Origin: an uncultured Lachnospiraceae bacterium
GTDB lineage: Bacteria; Bacillota; Clostridia; Lachnospirales; Lachnospiraceae
DNA: 64,000 nt
Assembly (NCBI GenBank): GCA_910578885.1
Contig: CAJTSH010000005.1
Coordinates: 49,788-113,787, forward strand
Reading direction: 5' to 3'
Shown here in pieces: positions 1-9,741 of this stretch. The notes under the pieces were generated by a model, which was not told the DNA's origin, did no database searches, and was given only the letters and a program-made list of their open reading frames with translations. Position numbers and translations under genes: made by a program. Position 1 is the stretch's first letter; each line of letters starts with the position of its first letter.

Positions 1-911
1 CCTACTTTTACGCTATACATCTCATTTCCATTGTCCAGATAATAACCTGTATACGCTTTTCCCGCAACAAATATTGTCCGTACTGACAACGTCATCATTC
101 CCGCATCATGAAAACTATAATATGTAACTCCTGCATTCACCGTTCCGGTTTCCGGTTCTGCCTCTCCATCGGATACTGTGTACAAAATCCCCGCGCCGTC
201 CAGATAATAACCCGTATAAATTTTCCCCGCAACAAATACTGTCTGCTTTGACAGCTTCATTACTCCATTTGCTTGAGAACTGTAGTATGCAGCTCCTACG
301 CCCATTATTCCGGTTTCCGGTTCTGCCGCTCCGTTAGATACTTTGTACAAAATACCGGCATTGTCCATATAATAACCTGTATAAGCCTTCCCTGAAACAA
401 ACACGGTCTGTTTTAACAGAGTCATCATACCGGCGTCATTCAAACTGTAGTATTTTGTTCCTTCGCTCACCATTCCATTTACAGGCTCGGCTGCTCCATT
501 GGAAACTATGTAAAAATCACCGGCGCCATCCATATAATAGCCGTTATAAAGCGCATCATTCACATAAATCAGCCCATCGTTATTCTCCTGTTTGTCTGGA
601 ATCGTCTCCTGATTTTCCCCCGTCGCCGGAACAGGGAACATTTCTGGTTCTGTCTCTGTCACATTAGGCATTTCCGTCTCAGACTCCGGTTCAATTTCTC
701 TCACCATCTCTGTCTCTGCAATGTTTTCTGCTTCCGTATCCTCTGTAGAAGCAACTGCCTCATCGGAAAAATTCTCTTCCTCGGTCTGCATCCTGTTTAC
801 TACCGGCTCCTCTGGTACTGCTGCCGCAAAAGCAGGTAATGCATCAGCGGCAATAAGACTTGCTGCCAATGTGAATGCACAGATGCGAGCCACAATTTCC
901 CTTTTTTTCAT
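1..911 (-). CDS. Secreted Tyr/Lys-repeat protein, N-terminal part (runs off left edge)
   Basis: The 5' part of a gene whose 3' end lies outside the window. The start at 911 reads MKKREIVARICAF, followed by a hydrophobic signal peptide ending near ALPAFAAA. An acidic Glu/Thr-rich stretch comes next, then at least four copies of a 55-residue (165-bp) repeat built around a GYYMD core followed by MY or LY. It is a paralogue of the two genes to its right: the signal peptides and acidic linkers are nearly the same. Those paralogues end in a transglutaminase-like domain, so this one probably does too, but that part cannot be seen. Probably secreted or surface-attached. It has its own promoter, so it need not depend on readthrough from its neighbour. 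Confidence 0.8.
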   Translation of the reverse strand, partial: MKKREIVARICAFTLAASLIAADALPAFAAAVPEEPVVNRMQTEEENFSDEAVASTEDTEAENIAETEMVREIEPESETEMPNVTETEPEMFPVPATGENQETIPDKQENNDGLIYVNDALYNGYYMDGAGDFYIVSNGAAEPVNGMVSEGTKYYSLNDAGMMTLLKQTVFVSGKAYTGYYMDNAGILYKVSNGAAEPETGIMGVGAAYYSSQANGVMKLSKQTVFVAGKIYTGYYLDGAGILYTVSDGEAEPETGTVNAGVTYYSFHDAGMMTLSVRTIFVAGKAYTGYYLDNGNEMYSVKV

Positions 912-1000
912 ATGTTTTCCCTTTCTTCTATTTATAAAATCATTTTTTAATAGAATGATACAAATCTATCATTCCATAATAAAATCCAATCTGGTATTCT

Positions 1001-1029
1001 ATTATATTACAACTCATATTCTTATTCAA
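1001..1029 (-). promoter_or_regulatory. Promoter of the leftmost repeat-protein gene
   Basis: On the minus strand, TTGAAT and TATAAT are separated by exactly 17 bp, about 90 bp upstream of the start at 911. The same box pair and flanking bases recur upstream of the paralogue at 3174-3202, so the promoter was duplicated with the gene. Confidence 0.7.
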
Positions 1030-1133
1030 GTTTAACGAAAGCTGCAACAGTCTCCAAAATTATCCACCATTCTTTTTGCAGCATTCTATCCGGAATTAAT
1101 TCCATTTGACAAATGCAAGATAAGACGGCATAA

Positions 1134-3092
1134 CTACAGCGTCATTGTATATGCAGGATGAATACGGTAATCCGTGTATTCTGCGTCATAATTTTTACTA
1201 AAATCCCTGTCTTTTGCAAACAGCGGATCATAGAGCCTTCCGTCAATATCTACCCATGCGTGTTTCGTATCGGAACAGATTGTCACATTTTCATACCCAC
1301 AGGCTTTTGCCATATATGCAAATGCACAGGCGCCTGACGCACAGCATCCGCTAAATTTATCAAATATATCATTTGCAAAAACCACATCCCAGCTCCACGG
1401 ACCGTTTGCATATGCCTCGCTCATGGTCCGATATTGTACATACGGAAACTTTTTCATCCAGAGAAAGCATTTGTAAAGTTTTTCAGATTTGCTGTCAGCC
1501 GGTTCTGAAACGGATTGCACGACCGCCTGCGCCTTTTGAAGGGTCGCCATCTGATCCAGATTCATCCATTCCATTGCTTTTCCATATACATAGATCATCT
1601 GTCCCGGAAGCGTCAGCATCTTATTCTCATTGCCGTTATAATACGCAGTTCCCGCACTAAGCATTGCATTGACCGGAGTGCAGGTATCATTTGATACGGT
1701 GTACATCTTATTATCATTGCCCAGACAATAACCGCTATACACTTTTCCATCTACATATAATGTATCACCTGACAGCTTCTCTGTTTTTTCCGACTGATAG
1801 CTGTAATACTTGGTTTCCTTGCCCATCACTCCGGTCACTAAGGTGAGCGTTCCTTTTTTTACGCTATACATCTCATTTTTACCGTCCAAATAATAGCCGT
1901 TATATGCTTTCCCTTTCACATATAACGTCTCTTTGGGCAGCTTCTTTGTTTTTTTCGGCTTATAGCTGTAATACTTGGTTCCCTTTTTCACCACTCCGGT
2001 CTTTAAGGTACGCGTTCCTTTTTTTACGCTGTACATCTTGCTTTTATTGTCCATGTAATAACCGTTATACACTTTTCCTTTTACGTATAACGTCTGCTTG
2101 GACAGCGTCTTCGTCTTTTTCGTATTATAGTTATAATATCTGGTTCCCTTTTTCACAATTCCGGTTTTCAGGGTGAGCACGCCCTTTTTTACGCTATTCA
2201 TCTTATTTGCCTTGTTCATGTAATAGCCGCTATATCTCTCCCCCTTTACATATAACGTCCGTTTGGACAATGTCAGCATCTTTTTCTCATTACAGCTATA
2301 ATATTTGCTTCCTTTGCCCATTATCCCGGTTTTCAGTTCTAGTTTTCCACCCGTTACTTTGCACATTTTCCCGTTAGCGTCTTTATAATACCCCCGATAA
2401 ACTTTCCCTTCAAGAAATATTGTCTGCTTTGGCAAAGTCATTGTTCCGGCGTCTTTCAAACTGTAATATGTAACTCCTGCATTCACCGTTCCCGTTTCCG
2501 GTACTGCCGCTCCGACAGATACCATGTACAAAATACCGGCGTTGTCCATATAATAACCCGTATAAGCCCCCCCTGCGACAAATACCGTCTGCATTAACAG
2601 CGTCATCATTCCGTCATCATTCAAACTGTAGTATTTCGTTCCTTCGTTTACCATTCCATTTACAGGTTCCGCTGCTCCGTTCGATACTATATACAAAATA
2701 CCGGCGTTGTCCATATAATAGCCGCTATAAAGCGCATCATCTACATAAATCAGCCCATCGTTTTTCTCCTGTCCGTCTGGCTGCGTCTCCTGATTTTCTC
2801 CCGGTGACGGAACAGGGACAATTTCCGGTTCTGTCTCAGTCGCATTAGACATTTCCGTCTCGGACTCCGGTTCGGCTTCTTTCACCATCTCTGTCCCTTC
2901 AATATTTTCTGCGCCCGTATCCTCTTTGGAAGCAACTGCCTTATCAGAAAAGTTTTCTTCCTCAGCCTGCATCCTGTCTACCATCGGTTCCTCTGATACT
3001 GCCGCCGCAAAAGCAGGCAATATATCAATGGCAATAAGACTTGCCGCCAATGTAAATGCACAGATGCGAGCCACAATTTTTCTTCTCTTCAT
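1134..3092 (-). CDS. Secreted repeat protein with C-terminal transglutaminase-like domain
   Basis: 652 residues. A signal peptide (about 1-30) is followed by an acidic Glu/Thr/Pro linker (about 40-115), then seven 55-residue repeats (core LYVKGKVYNGYYMDN) and a degenerate eighth (about 115-520). The C-terminal domain (about 530-650) has the layout of the transglutaminase-like cysteine protease superfamily: a Cys in SGCCASGACAF, a His in TKHAWVDIDG and an Asp in GRLYDPLFA form the expected triad. The repeats are rich in Tyr, Lys and Gly, resembling cell-wall-binding repeats in style, but I cannot assign them to a named family. No LPXTG anchor is present. The domain may cleave or crosslink peptides outside the cell; the substrate is unknown. 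Confidence 0.85.
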   Translation of the reverse strand: MKRRKIVARICAFTLAASLIAIDILPAFAAAVSEEPMVDRMQAEEENFSDKAVASKEDTGAENIEGTEMVKEAEPESETEMSNATETEPEIVPVPSPGENQETQPDGQEKNDGLIYVDDALYSGYYMDNAGILYIVSNGAAEPVNGMVNEGTKYYSLNDDGMMTLLMQTVFVAGGAYTGYYMDNAGILYMVSVGAAVPETGTVNAGVTYYSLKDAGTMTLPKQTIFLEGKVYRGYYKDANGKMCKVTGGKLELKTGIMGKGSKYYSCNEKKMLTLSKRTLYVKGERYSGYYMNKANKMNSVKKGVLTLKTGIVKKGTRYYNYNTKKTKTLSKQTLYVKGKVYNGYYMDNKSKMYSVKKGTRTLKTGVVKKGTKYYSYKPKKTKKLPKETLYVKGKAYNGYYLDGKNEMYSVKKGTLTLVTGVMGKETKYYSYQSEKTEKLSGDTLYVDGKVYSGYCLGNDNKMYTVSNDTCTPVNAMLSAGTAYYNGNENKMLTLPGQMIYVYGKAMEWMNLDQMATLQKAQAVVQSVSEPADSKSEKLYKCFLWMKKFPYVQYRTMSEAYANGPWSWDVVFANDIFDKFSGCCASGACAFAYMAKACGYENVTICSDTKHAWVDIDGRLYDPLFAKDRDFSKNYDAEYTDYRIHPAYTMTL

Positions 3093-3173
3093 AAGTTTTT
3101 CCCTTCCTTTTATTTGATAAGTTCATTTCCCAAAGATATGGATTTATCACTACACATTTAAGTCTGCTCTAAT

Positions 3174-3202
3174 ATTATATTATATTACATATTCTTATTC
3201 AA
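3174..3202 (-). promoter_or_regulatory. Promoter of the 652-residue repeat-protein gene
   Basis: On the minus strand, TTGAAT and TATAAT have a 17-bp spacer, about 80 bp before the start at 3092. The 3100-3300 spacer also contains the palindrome GGAATTAATTCC. It is homologous to the 912-1133 spacer, which shows that a unit of promoter plus gene was duplicated in tandem. Confidence 0.7.
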
Positions 3203-3308
3203 GTTTAACGTATGCTGCAACCGTCTCCCAAATCATCCATCATTCTTTTTCACAATATTCTATCTGGAATTAATTCCATTTATAAATACAAGATAGCGGA
3301 CGACAAAA

Positions 3309-4937
3309 CTACAGCGTCTTTTTATAGACGGGGCGAATACGGTAATCCGTATAAGCTGCGTTATAATTTTCACTAAAACTTCTTGCTTCTGCAAACAGCG
3401 GGTCATAAAGTCTTCCGTCAATGTCTACCCATGTGTGTCCGCCATCGGAACAAATCGTCACATTTTCATAACCGCAAGCCTTTGCCATATACGCAAACGC
3501 ACAGGCTTCCGATGCACAGCACCCGCTGTATGCTTCGAAGATATCATTCGCAAAGATAACGTCCCAAGTCTCCGGATAGCTCATCATCAATACTTTCATG
3601 ATATGGTATCGTTTATACGGAAATTTTTCCATCCAGAGATAGCATTTGTAAAGTTTTTCCTCTTTGCTGTCAGTCTGTTCTGAAACGGACTGCACAACGG
3701 ACTGCGCCTTTTGAAGGGCTGCCATCTGATCGGGATTCATCCATTCCATTGCTTTTCCATAGACATAAATCATCTGTCCCGGAAGCGTCAGCATCTTATT
3801 CTCCTTACAGCTAAAGTATGCTGTTCCCGCATTCAGCATCGTATTGACCGGCGTGTAGGTTTTGTTTGATATGGTGTACATCTGATCATCACTGCCCAGA
3901 TAATAACCATTATACACCTTTCCATCCACATATAATCCCCATTTTGACAGTTTCTTTGTCTTTTTTGACTTAGAAGCGTAATATTTGGCGCCCTTTTTCA
4001 CCATCCCGGTCATTAAGGCTAGCGCTCCCTTTTTTACACTATACATCTTGTTTTTACTGTCCATGTAATATCCGTTATAAACTTTTCCTTTTACATATAA
4101 CGTCTGCTTGGACAGCGTCTTCGTCTTTTTCGTATTATAATTGTAATACTTAGTCCCTTTTTTCACCACTCCGGTCTTTAAGGTACGCGTTCCTTTTTTC
4201 ACGCTGTACATCTTACTTTTATTGTCCATGTAATAACCGTTATATACTTTTCCTTTTACGTATAACGTCTGCTTGGACAGCGCATTATCCGTTTTCGTAT
4301 TATAGTTATAATATTTGGTTCCTTTTTTCACGGTTCCAGTTTTCAGGGTGGGCACTCCCTTTTTTACGTTATACATTTTATTTGCACTGTCCATGTAATA
4401 GCCGCTATATATTTCCCCTTTTACATATAACGTCTGCATTGACAAGGTCAATATTCCAACATCATTAAAACTGTAATATTTAGTTCCTTCGCCAACTATT
4501 CCATTTACAGATTCCGCCACTCCATTGGATACTATGTACAAAATACCTGCGCCGTCCATATAATAGCCGGTATAAAGCGTATCAGCCACATAAATCAATG
4601 CATCGTTTTTCTCCTGTTCGTCCGGCAGTGTCTCCTGATTTTCTTCCGTTGACGGAACAGGGACAATTTCCGGTTCTTTCTCTGTTACATCAGACATTTC
4701 CGTCTCGGACTCCGGTTCGGTTTCTTTCACCATCTCTGTCCCTTCAATATTTTCTACGCCCGTATCCTCTGTGGAAGCAACTGCCTCATCAGAAAAGTTT
4801 TCTTCCTCAGCCTGCATCCAGTCTACCATCGGTTCCTCTGATACTGCCGCCGCAAAAGCGGGCAGTGCATCAAGGAAAACAAGACTTGCTGCCAATGTAA
4901 ATGCACAGAAGCGAGCCACAATTCTTCTTCTCTTCAT
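3309..4937 (-). CDS. Secreted repeat protein with transglutaminase-like domain (shorter paralogue)
   Basis: 542 residues from the ATG at 4937, chosen because AAGGAAGG lies just upstream; a longer reading from 4970 lacks this. The layout matches the neighbour: signal peptide, acidic linker, five 55-residue repeats, then a transglutaminase-like domain with Cys (SGCCASEACAF), His (GGHTWVDIDG) and Asp (RLYDPLFAE). Two central repeats are almost identical to repeats in the gene to the left, which suggests recent exchange between paralogues. The start lies 53 bp after the stop of the leucine-rich gene at 4991 with no promoter between, so it is probably the last gene of that operon. Its substrate is not known. 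Confidence 0.85.
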   Translation of the reverse strand: MKRRRIVARFCAFTLAASLVFLDALPAFAAAVSEEPMVDWMQAEEENFSDEAVASTEDTGVENIEGTEMVKETEPESETEMSDVTEKEPEIVPVPSTEENQETLPDEQEKNDALIYVADTLYTGYYMDGAGILYIVSNGVAESVNGIVGEGTKYYSFNDVGILTLSMQTLYVKGEIYSGYYMDSANKMYNVKKGVPTLKTGTVKKGTKYYNYNTKTDNALSKQTLYVKGKVYNGYYMDNKSKMYSVKKGTRTLKTGVVKKGTKYYNYNTKKTKTLSKQTLYVKGKVYNGYYMDSKNKMYSVKKGALALMTGMVKKGAKYYASKSKKTKKLSKWGLYVDGKVYNGYYLGSDDQMYTISNKTYTPVNTMLNAGTAYFSCKENKMLTLPGQMIYVYGKAMEWMNPDQMAALQKAQSVVQSVSEQTDSKEEKLYKCYLWMEKFPYKRYHIMKVLMMSYPETWDVIFANDIFEAYSGCCASEACAFAYMAKACGYENVTICSDGGHTWVDIDGRLYDPLFAEARSFSENYNAAYTDYRIRPVYKKTL

Positions 4938-4990
4938 AAATTTATCCTTCCTTTTATTTGATGCACTCATTTTAGAGAGTTGGCAAAAAA

Positions 4991-7603
4991 TTATTTTACG
5001 ATTTTTACATTCGTCCCCTGTCCCTTGTTTTTGAGCAATTTCTGGTATGCCGTAAATTTCTTGGACGGCACTTTAATCTTTGCTGTTGACTTAATCCCTT
5101 TTAACGCATTCTTTCCAATGGTCTTTAACTTAGTGGATTTCACCACTATCGTTGCCAGCTTCTTGCAGCCTCCGAATGCTCCTGTTCCAATAGCAGTCAC
5201 TTTGGTTGGAATCGTCACAGATTTTAACGCCGTACAGTTTTTAAATGCGTTACCGCCAATCTTCGTAACGCTGTTTGCAATCGTCACTTTACTGAGCTTG
5301 CTGCAGCCTGCAAATGCTGAAGCTCCGATTGTCTTTACATTTGCACCGATTGTTACACTCGTTACTTTTGTATTCTGCAACGCCTTGGCATTAATCGAAG
5401 TCACTTTAAAGCTCTTTCCACCGATATTTACCGTTTTCGGAATTATAACCTTCTTGGTCGTTTTGCTCTTTAGTCCGGCAAATGCAGCCTCTGCGGAACC
5501 TGTAATCTTATATTTGTAAGCTCCAGAAGTAGTGATGGTTCCTGTTTTTGCGCGAATTGTAAATGTTTTTGTGGCAGTTCCGATATAGTTGCCTTTTCCA
5601 GTGATTGCAACGGCTGCTGTTCCAATGTTCTTGTTATTCTGATATTCAACCGTATAGTCCGTACCGGATTTTAATGTTATGTTTCCAAGTTTTACGGATT
5701 TTACCGCTGGTTTCTTTTCACTGCCGTCATAGGAATAGCTTGTTTGGGAAAGCGTTATCATAGCATTAGCAAGGGACTGCTTCTCGGAAGCGAGATTCTG
5801 GTTCGCTTTCCACTGGGCATAAACTGTCATATTGGATGTTATCACAGTATCCTTTGTCACTGCTGTTCCTCCGGTCTTTGCCGTGTACCAGCCTGTAAGG
5901 GTATAGCCGGGGCGTGTGACGGACGGCAATTCTCCAAGTGCAGCTCCTTCTGTAACCCCCCTGATATTCTGGCTTAAGCCTATACCGCCGTTTGCGTCGA
6001 AGGAAATCGTATAGGTCTGCGGATTCTCATGTGATGGCTGGCCGAACCGATATGGAATTCCCTCCTGCATTGCATACATATGGGCATAGGAATCTTTCTG
6101 GCAGTAAATTGTCAGCTTGCCGCAGCCATCAAATGCCTGTATTCCGATATATGTCAAACTTTCCGGAAGCGTAATACTTGTTAAGCTGCTGCAGTCCGCA
6201 AACGCACCGTAATCAATACTTGTCAGACTTTCCGGAAGCATGATATTTATCAAATTATTGCAGCCTAAAAATGCATCATTTCCTATAGCGGTTACTCCAT
6301 CTGGAATCGTAATGTTCTTTAGTCCCTTACAGTCCGAAAATGCTTCAGGCTGGATGTACGTTATTCCTTTTGGAATCACGATACTCGCCAAATTACTGCA
6401 GCCTGAAAACACATCTGGACCAATTTGCGCTCCCGCTGGCAGCGTAATACTCGTCAAGCCGATGCAGCCTGAAAATGCGAAGCTTTCGATACACAGCACT
6501 CCTTCCGGAATCGTAATTCCCGTCAATCCACTGCAGCCTTTAAATGCATCATACCAGATATTTTTCACTCCTTCCGGAATCTCATAAGCTCCCGTTCCCG
6601 CCCCCGGATAGCTTAGGAGCTGTTCCTTTGCCTTATCAAACAAAACGCCGTCTACAGAACAAAAATTTGGATTGTCTTCTGCCACGTCAATAGCAGGCAG
6701 TCTGCTGCAATCAGAAAACACGCCGCTTCCAACTCCAATCGGCATTGGTTCAAGGCTTTCAATCTGTATTAATCCCTTCGGAATCGTAATTCCCGTCAAA
6801 CCAATACTGCCATCAAATGCACATTCTCCAATGGTCGTCACATTTTCGGGGATCCTGTAAGTTCCTGTTTTTCCACCCGGGTACTGTAAAATCCGCTCCC
6901 CACTTTTATCGAATAAAACTCCATCTATGGAACAATAATTCGTATTATCTTCCTCTACATCAATAGCGAGCAGTTTTTCGCAATTAGAAAATGCTCCTTT
7001 AGAAATATTCGTCACGCTTTTCGGAACCGTAATATTTGTCAGACTGTTACAACCCTTAAACGCAAACATCTCGATACTCGTTACACTTTCTGGTATAATG
7101 ATATCCGTCAACCCACTACAACCATAAAACACTTCATCTTCTATCCTAGCCACTCCTTCTGGAATCTTGACACTTGTCAGGCTGCTGCAGCCGTAAAACG
7201 CCAAACGTCCGATACTTATAACGTCTTCAGGGATAATCACGCTCGTCAATTCATTGCAATCATAAAATGCTGCATTTCCAATGTGTGTTATACCATTTTC
7301 TATCACAAGTTTTTGGATTGGGCGATTCTTGAATGGAGAAAATTCGTCAAAACTATTGTAATCCCACATATCTCCGCTTCCTGATATTACCAACGTTCCC
7401 TCACTATCCAGCGTATACGTCGCATTTTCTCCGCACGCCCCACTCTCCACGATAGTCACAGAATCTCCGCCAACATCCTTCGCCTCATCAAACGCTTCCG
7501 CACTTACATCCACATTATCCGCTTCCCTTGCCCATGCATCAGACGGAATCCCACTTACTGTCATGGCAATTGCTAATATCATTGCAAAAAATTTTCTTTT
7601 CAT
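4991..7603 (-). CDS. BspA-like leucine-rich repeat surface protein (870 aa)
   Basis: A signal peptide (about 1-25) is followed by many BspA/TpLRR-type leucine-rich repeats (LRR_5; recurring pattern SVTIPESVTSIG..AFxGC) to about residue 510. An InlB-type B-repeat comes next (about 528-596, with YTISFDANGG at the start and VYAQWK at the end). Then there is a beta-sandwich-like module (about 605-680, SYDGSEKKPAVKSVKLG) and a second LRR block (about 690-860). No LPXTG motif is present. Proteins of this layout are typically exposed adhesins of gut and oral bacteria that bind host or bacterial surfaces; the ligand cannot be told from sequence. Translation follows the upstream paralogue after 55 bp, probably in one mRNA. 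Confidence 0.88.
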   Translation of the reverse strand: MKRKFFAMILAIAMTVSGIPSDAWAREADNVDVSAEAFDEAKDVGGDSVTIVESGACGENATYTLDSEGTLVISGSGDMWDYNSFDEFSPFKNRPIQKLVIENGITHIGNAAFYDCNELTSVIIPEDVISIGRLAFYGCSSLTSVKIPEGVARIEDEVFYGCSGLTDIIIPESVTSIEMFAFKGCNSLTNITVPKSVTNISKGAFSNCEKLLAIDVEEDNTNYCSIDGVLFDKSGERILQYPGGKTGTYRIPENVTTIGECAFDGSIGLTGITIPKGLIQIESLEPMPIGVGSGVFSDCSRLPAIDVAEDNPNFCSVDGVLFDKAKEQLLSYPGAGTGAYEIPEGVKNIWYDAFKGCSGLTGITIPEGVLCIESFAFSGCIGLTSITLPAGAQIGPDVFSGCSNLASIVIPKGITYIQPEAFSDCKGLKNITIPDGVTAIGNDAFLGCNNLINIMLPESLTSIDYGAFADCSSLTSITLPESLTYIGIQAFDGCGKLTIYCQKDSYAHMYAMQEGIPYRFGQPSHENPQTYTISFDANGGIGLSQNIRGVTEGAALGELPSVTRPGYTLTGWYTAKTGGTAVTKDTVITSNMTVYAQWKANQNLASEKQSLANAMITLSQTSYSYDGSEKKPAVKSVKLGNITLKSGTDYTVEYQNNKNIGTAAVAITGKGNYIGTATKTFTIRAKTGTITTSGAYKYKITGSAEAAFAGLKSKTTKKVIIPKTVNIGGKSFKVTSINAKALQNTKVTSVTIGANVKTIGASAFAGCSKLSKVTIANSVTKIGGNAFKNCTALKSVTIPTKVTAIGTGAFGGCKKLATIVVKSTKLKTIGKNALKGIKSTAKIKVPSKKFTAYQKLLKNKGQGTNVKIVK

Positions 7604-7658
7604 AGCTGCCTCCTTTTATTGAAAAACTTTTCAGTTTCATCTACTGATATTCAGGGCA

Positions 7659-9671
7659 TTACTTTATGATTTTTACATCTTTCCCCTGTCCCTTGTTCTT
7701 AAGCAATTTCTGGTATGCCGTAAGCTTCTTGGAAGGCACTTTAATCTTTGCCGTTGACTTGATTCCTTTAAACGCATTCTTTCTCACAGTCTTTAACTTA
7801 GTGGATTTCACCGTTATCGTTGTCAGCTTCTTACATCCGCTAAATGCACCTGTCCCAATAGCCGTCACCTTGGCGGGAATCGTCACAGACTTTAATGCCG
7901 CACAGTTTTTGAATGCGTTGCTGCCAATCTTCGTAACGCTGTTTGGAATCGTCACTTTGCTGAGTTTGCTGCAGCCTGCAAATGCTGACGTTCCGATTGT
8001 CTTTACATTTGTACCGATTGTTATGCTCGTCACCTTCGTATTCTGTAATGCCTTGGTATTAATCGAAGTCACTTTAAAGTTCTTTCCACCGATATTTACC
8101 GTTTTTGGAATTGTAACCTTCTTGGTCGTGCTGCTTTTTAGTCCGGCAAATGCAGCCTCTGTGGAACCTGTAATTTTATATTTGTAAGCTCCGGAAGTGA
8201 TGGTAGTTCCCGTTTTTGCACTAATCGTAAATGTTTTTGTAGCTGTTCCGATATAATTACCTTTTCCGGTAATTGCTACGGTTGCTGTTCCAATGTTCTT
8301 GTTATTCTGATATTCAACTGTATAGTCCGTACCGGATTTTAATGTTACGTTTCCAAGTTTTACGGATTTTACCGCTGGTTTCTTTTCACTGCCGTCATAA
8401 GAATAGCCTGTCTGTGAAAGTGTTATCACAGCATTGGCGAGGGACTGCTTCTCGAAAACGAGATTCTGATTTGCTTTCCATTGGGCATAAACTGTGACGT
8501 TAGATGTTATCACAGTATCCTTTGTCACTGCTGTTCCTCCGGTCTTTGCCGTATACCAGCCTGTAAAGGTATAGCCGGGGCGTGTGACGGACGGAAGATT
8601 GCCAAGTGCGTCCCCTTGTATTACCGTTCTGCTGTTTTGGGTTAAGCCAGTGCCGTCGTTTGCGTCGAAGGAAATGGTGTAAGTTGAAGGCTGCCCAAAC
8701 CGGTATGGTATATTATACTGCATGGCATATGTATGAGCATAGGAATCTTCCTGACAGTAAATTGTCAAGTTTTTACAATTCTGAAATGCATCACTACTTA
8801 TGTTGGTCACTCCTTTTGGAATAACCACGCTCGTCAGCCTGCTACAGCCTGAAAACGCACCATAGCTTATGCTAGTCACTCCTTCCGGGATTATCATACT
8901 TGTCAATCCACTACATCCTGAAAACACACTATTATTTATGCTAGTCACTCCTTCCGGAATCGTCACATTTGTCAGCCCAATACACCCTTCAAACGCATAA
9001 GCATCTATGAACGTCACACTTTTTGGAATTGTCACGCTCGTCAAGCTAATACAGCCCTCAAACATACGATCGCTTATGCCAGTCACTCCTTCCGGAATCG
9101 TCACACTCACTAACCCACTACACCCCCCAAACGTATGATAACCGATATTCGTCACACTTTCTGGGATATTTACGTTTGTCAGCCCACTGCAACCCCAAAA
9201 CGCACACCCGCCTATGCTAGCCACACTTTCTGGAATATTCACGTTTGTCAACCCACTGCAACCCCAAAACGCACCATAGCCTATGCTAGTCACACTTTCT
9301 GGAATATTTACTTCGACCAGATTCTTGCACCCAGAAAACGCACCCTCACCGATACTTGTTATATCATTCCCTATTATTATCTCCTTAACCGCAGACTTCT
9401 CAGATGTTAGAGTAATGCTACTGTAATAATCCCACATCTCCCCACTCCCCGATATCACCAACGTCCCCTCACTATCCAACGTATACGTCGCATTTTCCCC
9501 GCACTCCCCGCTTTCCACGATAGTCACCGAATCTCCGCCAATAGCCTTAGCCTCATCAGACATTTCCACACTCACATCCGCATTATCTGCTTCATCCGCC
9601 CACGCAGCACCCGGGATCCCACTTACCATCATGGTAATTGCCAGCATCGTTGCAAAAATTTTCCTTTTCAT
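7659..9671 (-). CDS. BspA-like leucine-rich repeat surface protein (670 aa)
   Basis: Start at 9671 (MKRKIFATMLA) because AAGGAG sits seven bases before it; a reading from 9692 places the ribosome site inside the gene. Order: signal peptide, LRR_5 block (about 75-310), InlB-type B-repeat (about 329-394), beta module (about 400-470) and C-terminal LRR block (about 480-660). From the B-repeat onward it is nearly identical to the paralogue at 4991-7603, so divergence is concentrated in the N-terminal LRR block, the likely ligand-binding part. It is the first gene of the putative operon 9671-3309 and is driven by a promoter overlapped by an XRE operator. Probably a secreted adhesin. Confidence 0.88.
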   Translation of the reverse strand: MKRKIFATMLAITMMVSGIPGAAWADEADNADVSVEMSDEAKAIGGDSVTIVESGECGENATYTLDSEGTLVISGSGEMWDYYSSITLTSEKSAVKEIIIGNDITSIGEGAFSGCKNLVEVNIPESVTSIGYGAFWGCSGLTNVNIPESVASIGGCAFWGCSGLTNVNIPESVTNIGYHTFGGCSGLVSVTIPEGVTGISDRMFEGCISLTSVTIPKSVTFIDAYAFEGCIGLTNVTIPEGVTSINNSVFSGCSGLTSMIIPEGVTSISYGAFSGCSRLTSVVIPKGVTNISSDAFQNCKNLTIYCQEDSYAHTYAMQYNIPYRFGQPSTYTISFDANDGTGLTQNSRTVIQGDALGNLPSVTRPGYTFTGWYTAKTGGTAVTKDTVITSNVTVYAQWKANQNLVFEKQSLANAVITLSQTGYSYDGSEKKPAVKSVKLGNVTLKSGTDYTVEYQNNKNIGTATVAITGKGNYIGTATKTFTISAKTGTTITSGAYKYKITGSTEAAFAGLKSSTTKKVTIPKTVNIGGKNFKVTSINTKALQNTKVTSITIGTNVKTIGTSAFAGCSKLSKVTIPNSVTKIGSNAFKNCAALKSVTIPAKVTAIGTGAFSGCKKLTTITVKSTKLKTVRKNAFKGIKSTAKIKVPSKKLTAYQKLLKNKGQGKDVKIIK

Positions 9672-9712
9672 AATCATACTCCTTTTCTTCATAAAATTTG
9701 TTCTTAAAGCAA

Positions 9713-9741
9713 ATTATAGTCGTAATACGACTATTTTTCAA
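9713..9741 (-). promoter_or_regulatory. Promoter of the leucine-rich surface-protein operon
   Basis: On the minus strand, TTGAAA (9736-9741) and TATAAT (9713-9718) have a 17-bp spacer. That spacer is filled by the palindromic operator at 9716-9734, so a bound repressor would exclude RNA polymerase. Confidence 0.75.
9716..9734. promoter_or_regulatory. Operator 1, perfect inverted repeat
   Basis: ATAGTCGTAATACGACTAT, two 9-bp half-sites around one central base. It lies in the minus-strand promoter spacer and next to a small XRE gene, which is the usual position for an autoregulated Cro/C1-type operator. Confidence 0.7.

Noticed and set aside
1..4937. CRISPR-like array
   Set aside because: The 165-bp periodicity is in-frame protein repeat coding, not short direct repeats with unique spacers; no cas genes.
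4980..8187. Long open frames on the + strand inside the leucine-rich genes
   Set aside because: They mirror the repetitive minus-strand coding, lack ribosome sites and have the hydrophobic composition of reversed LRR codons.
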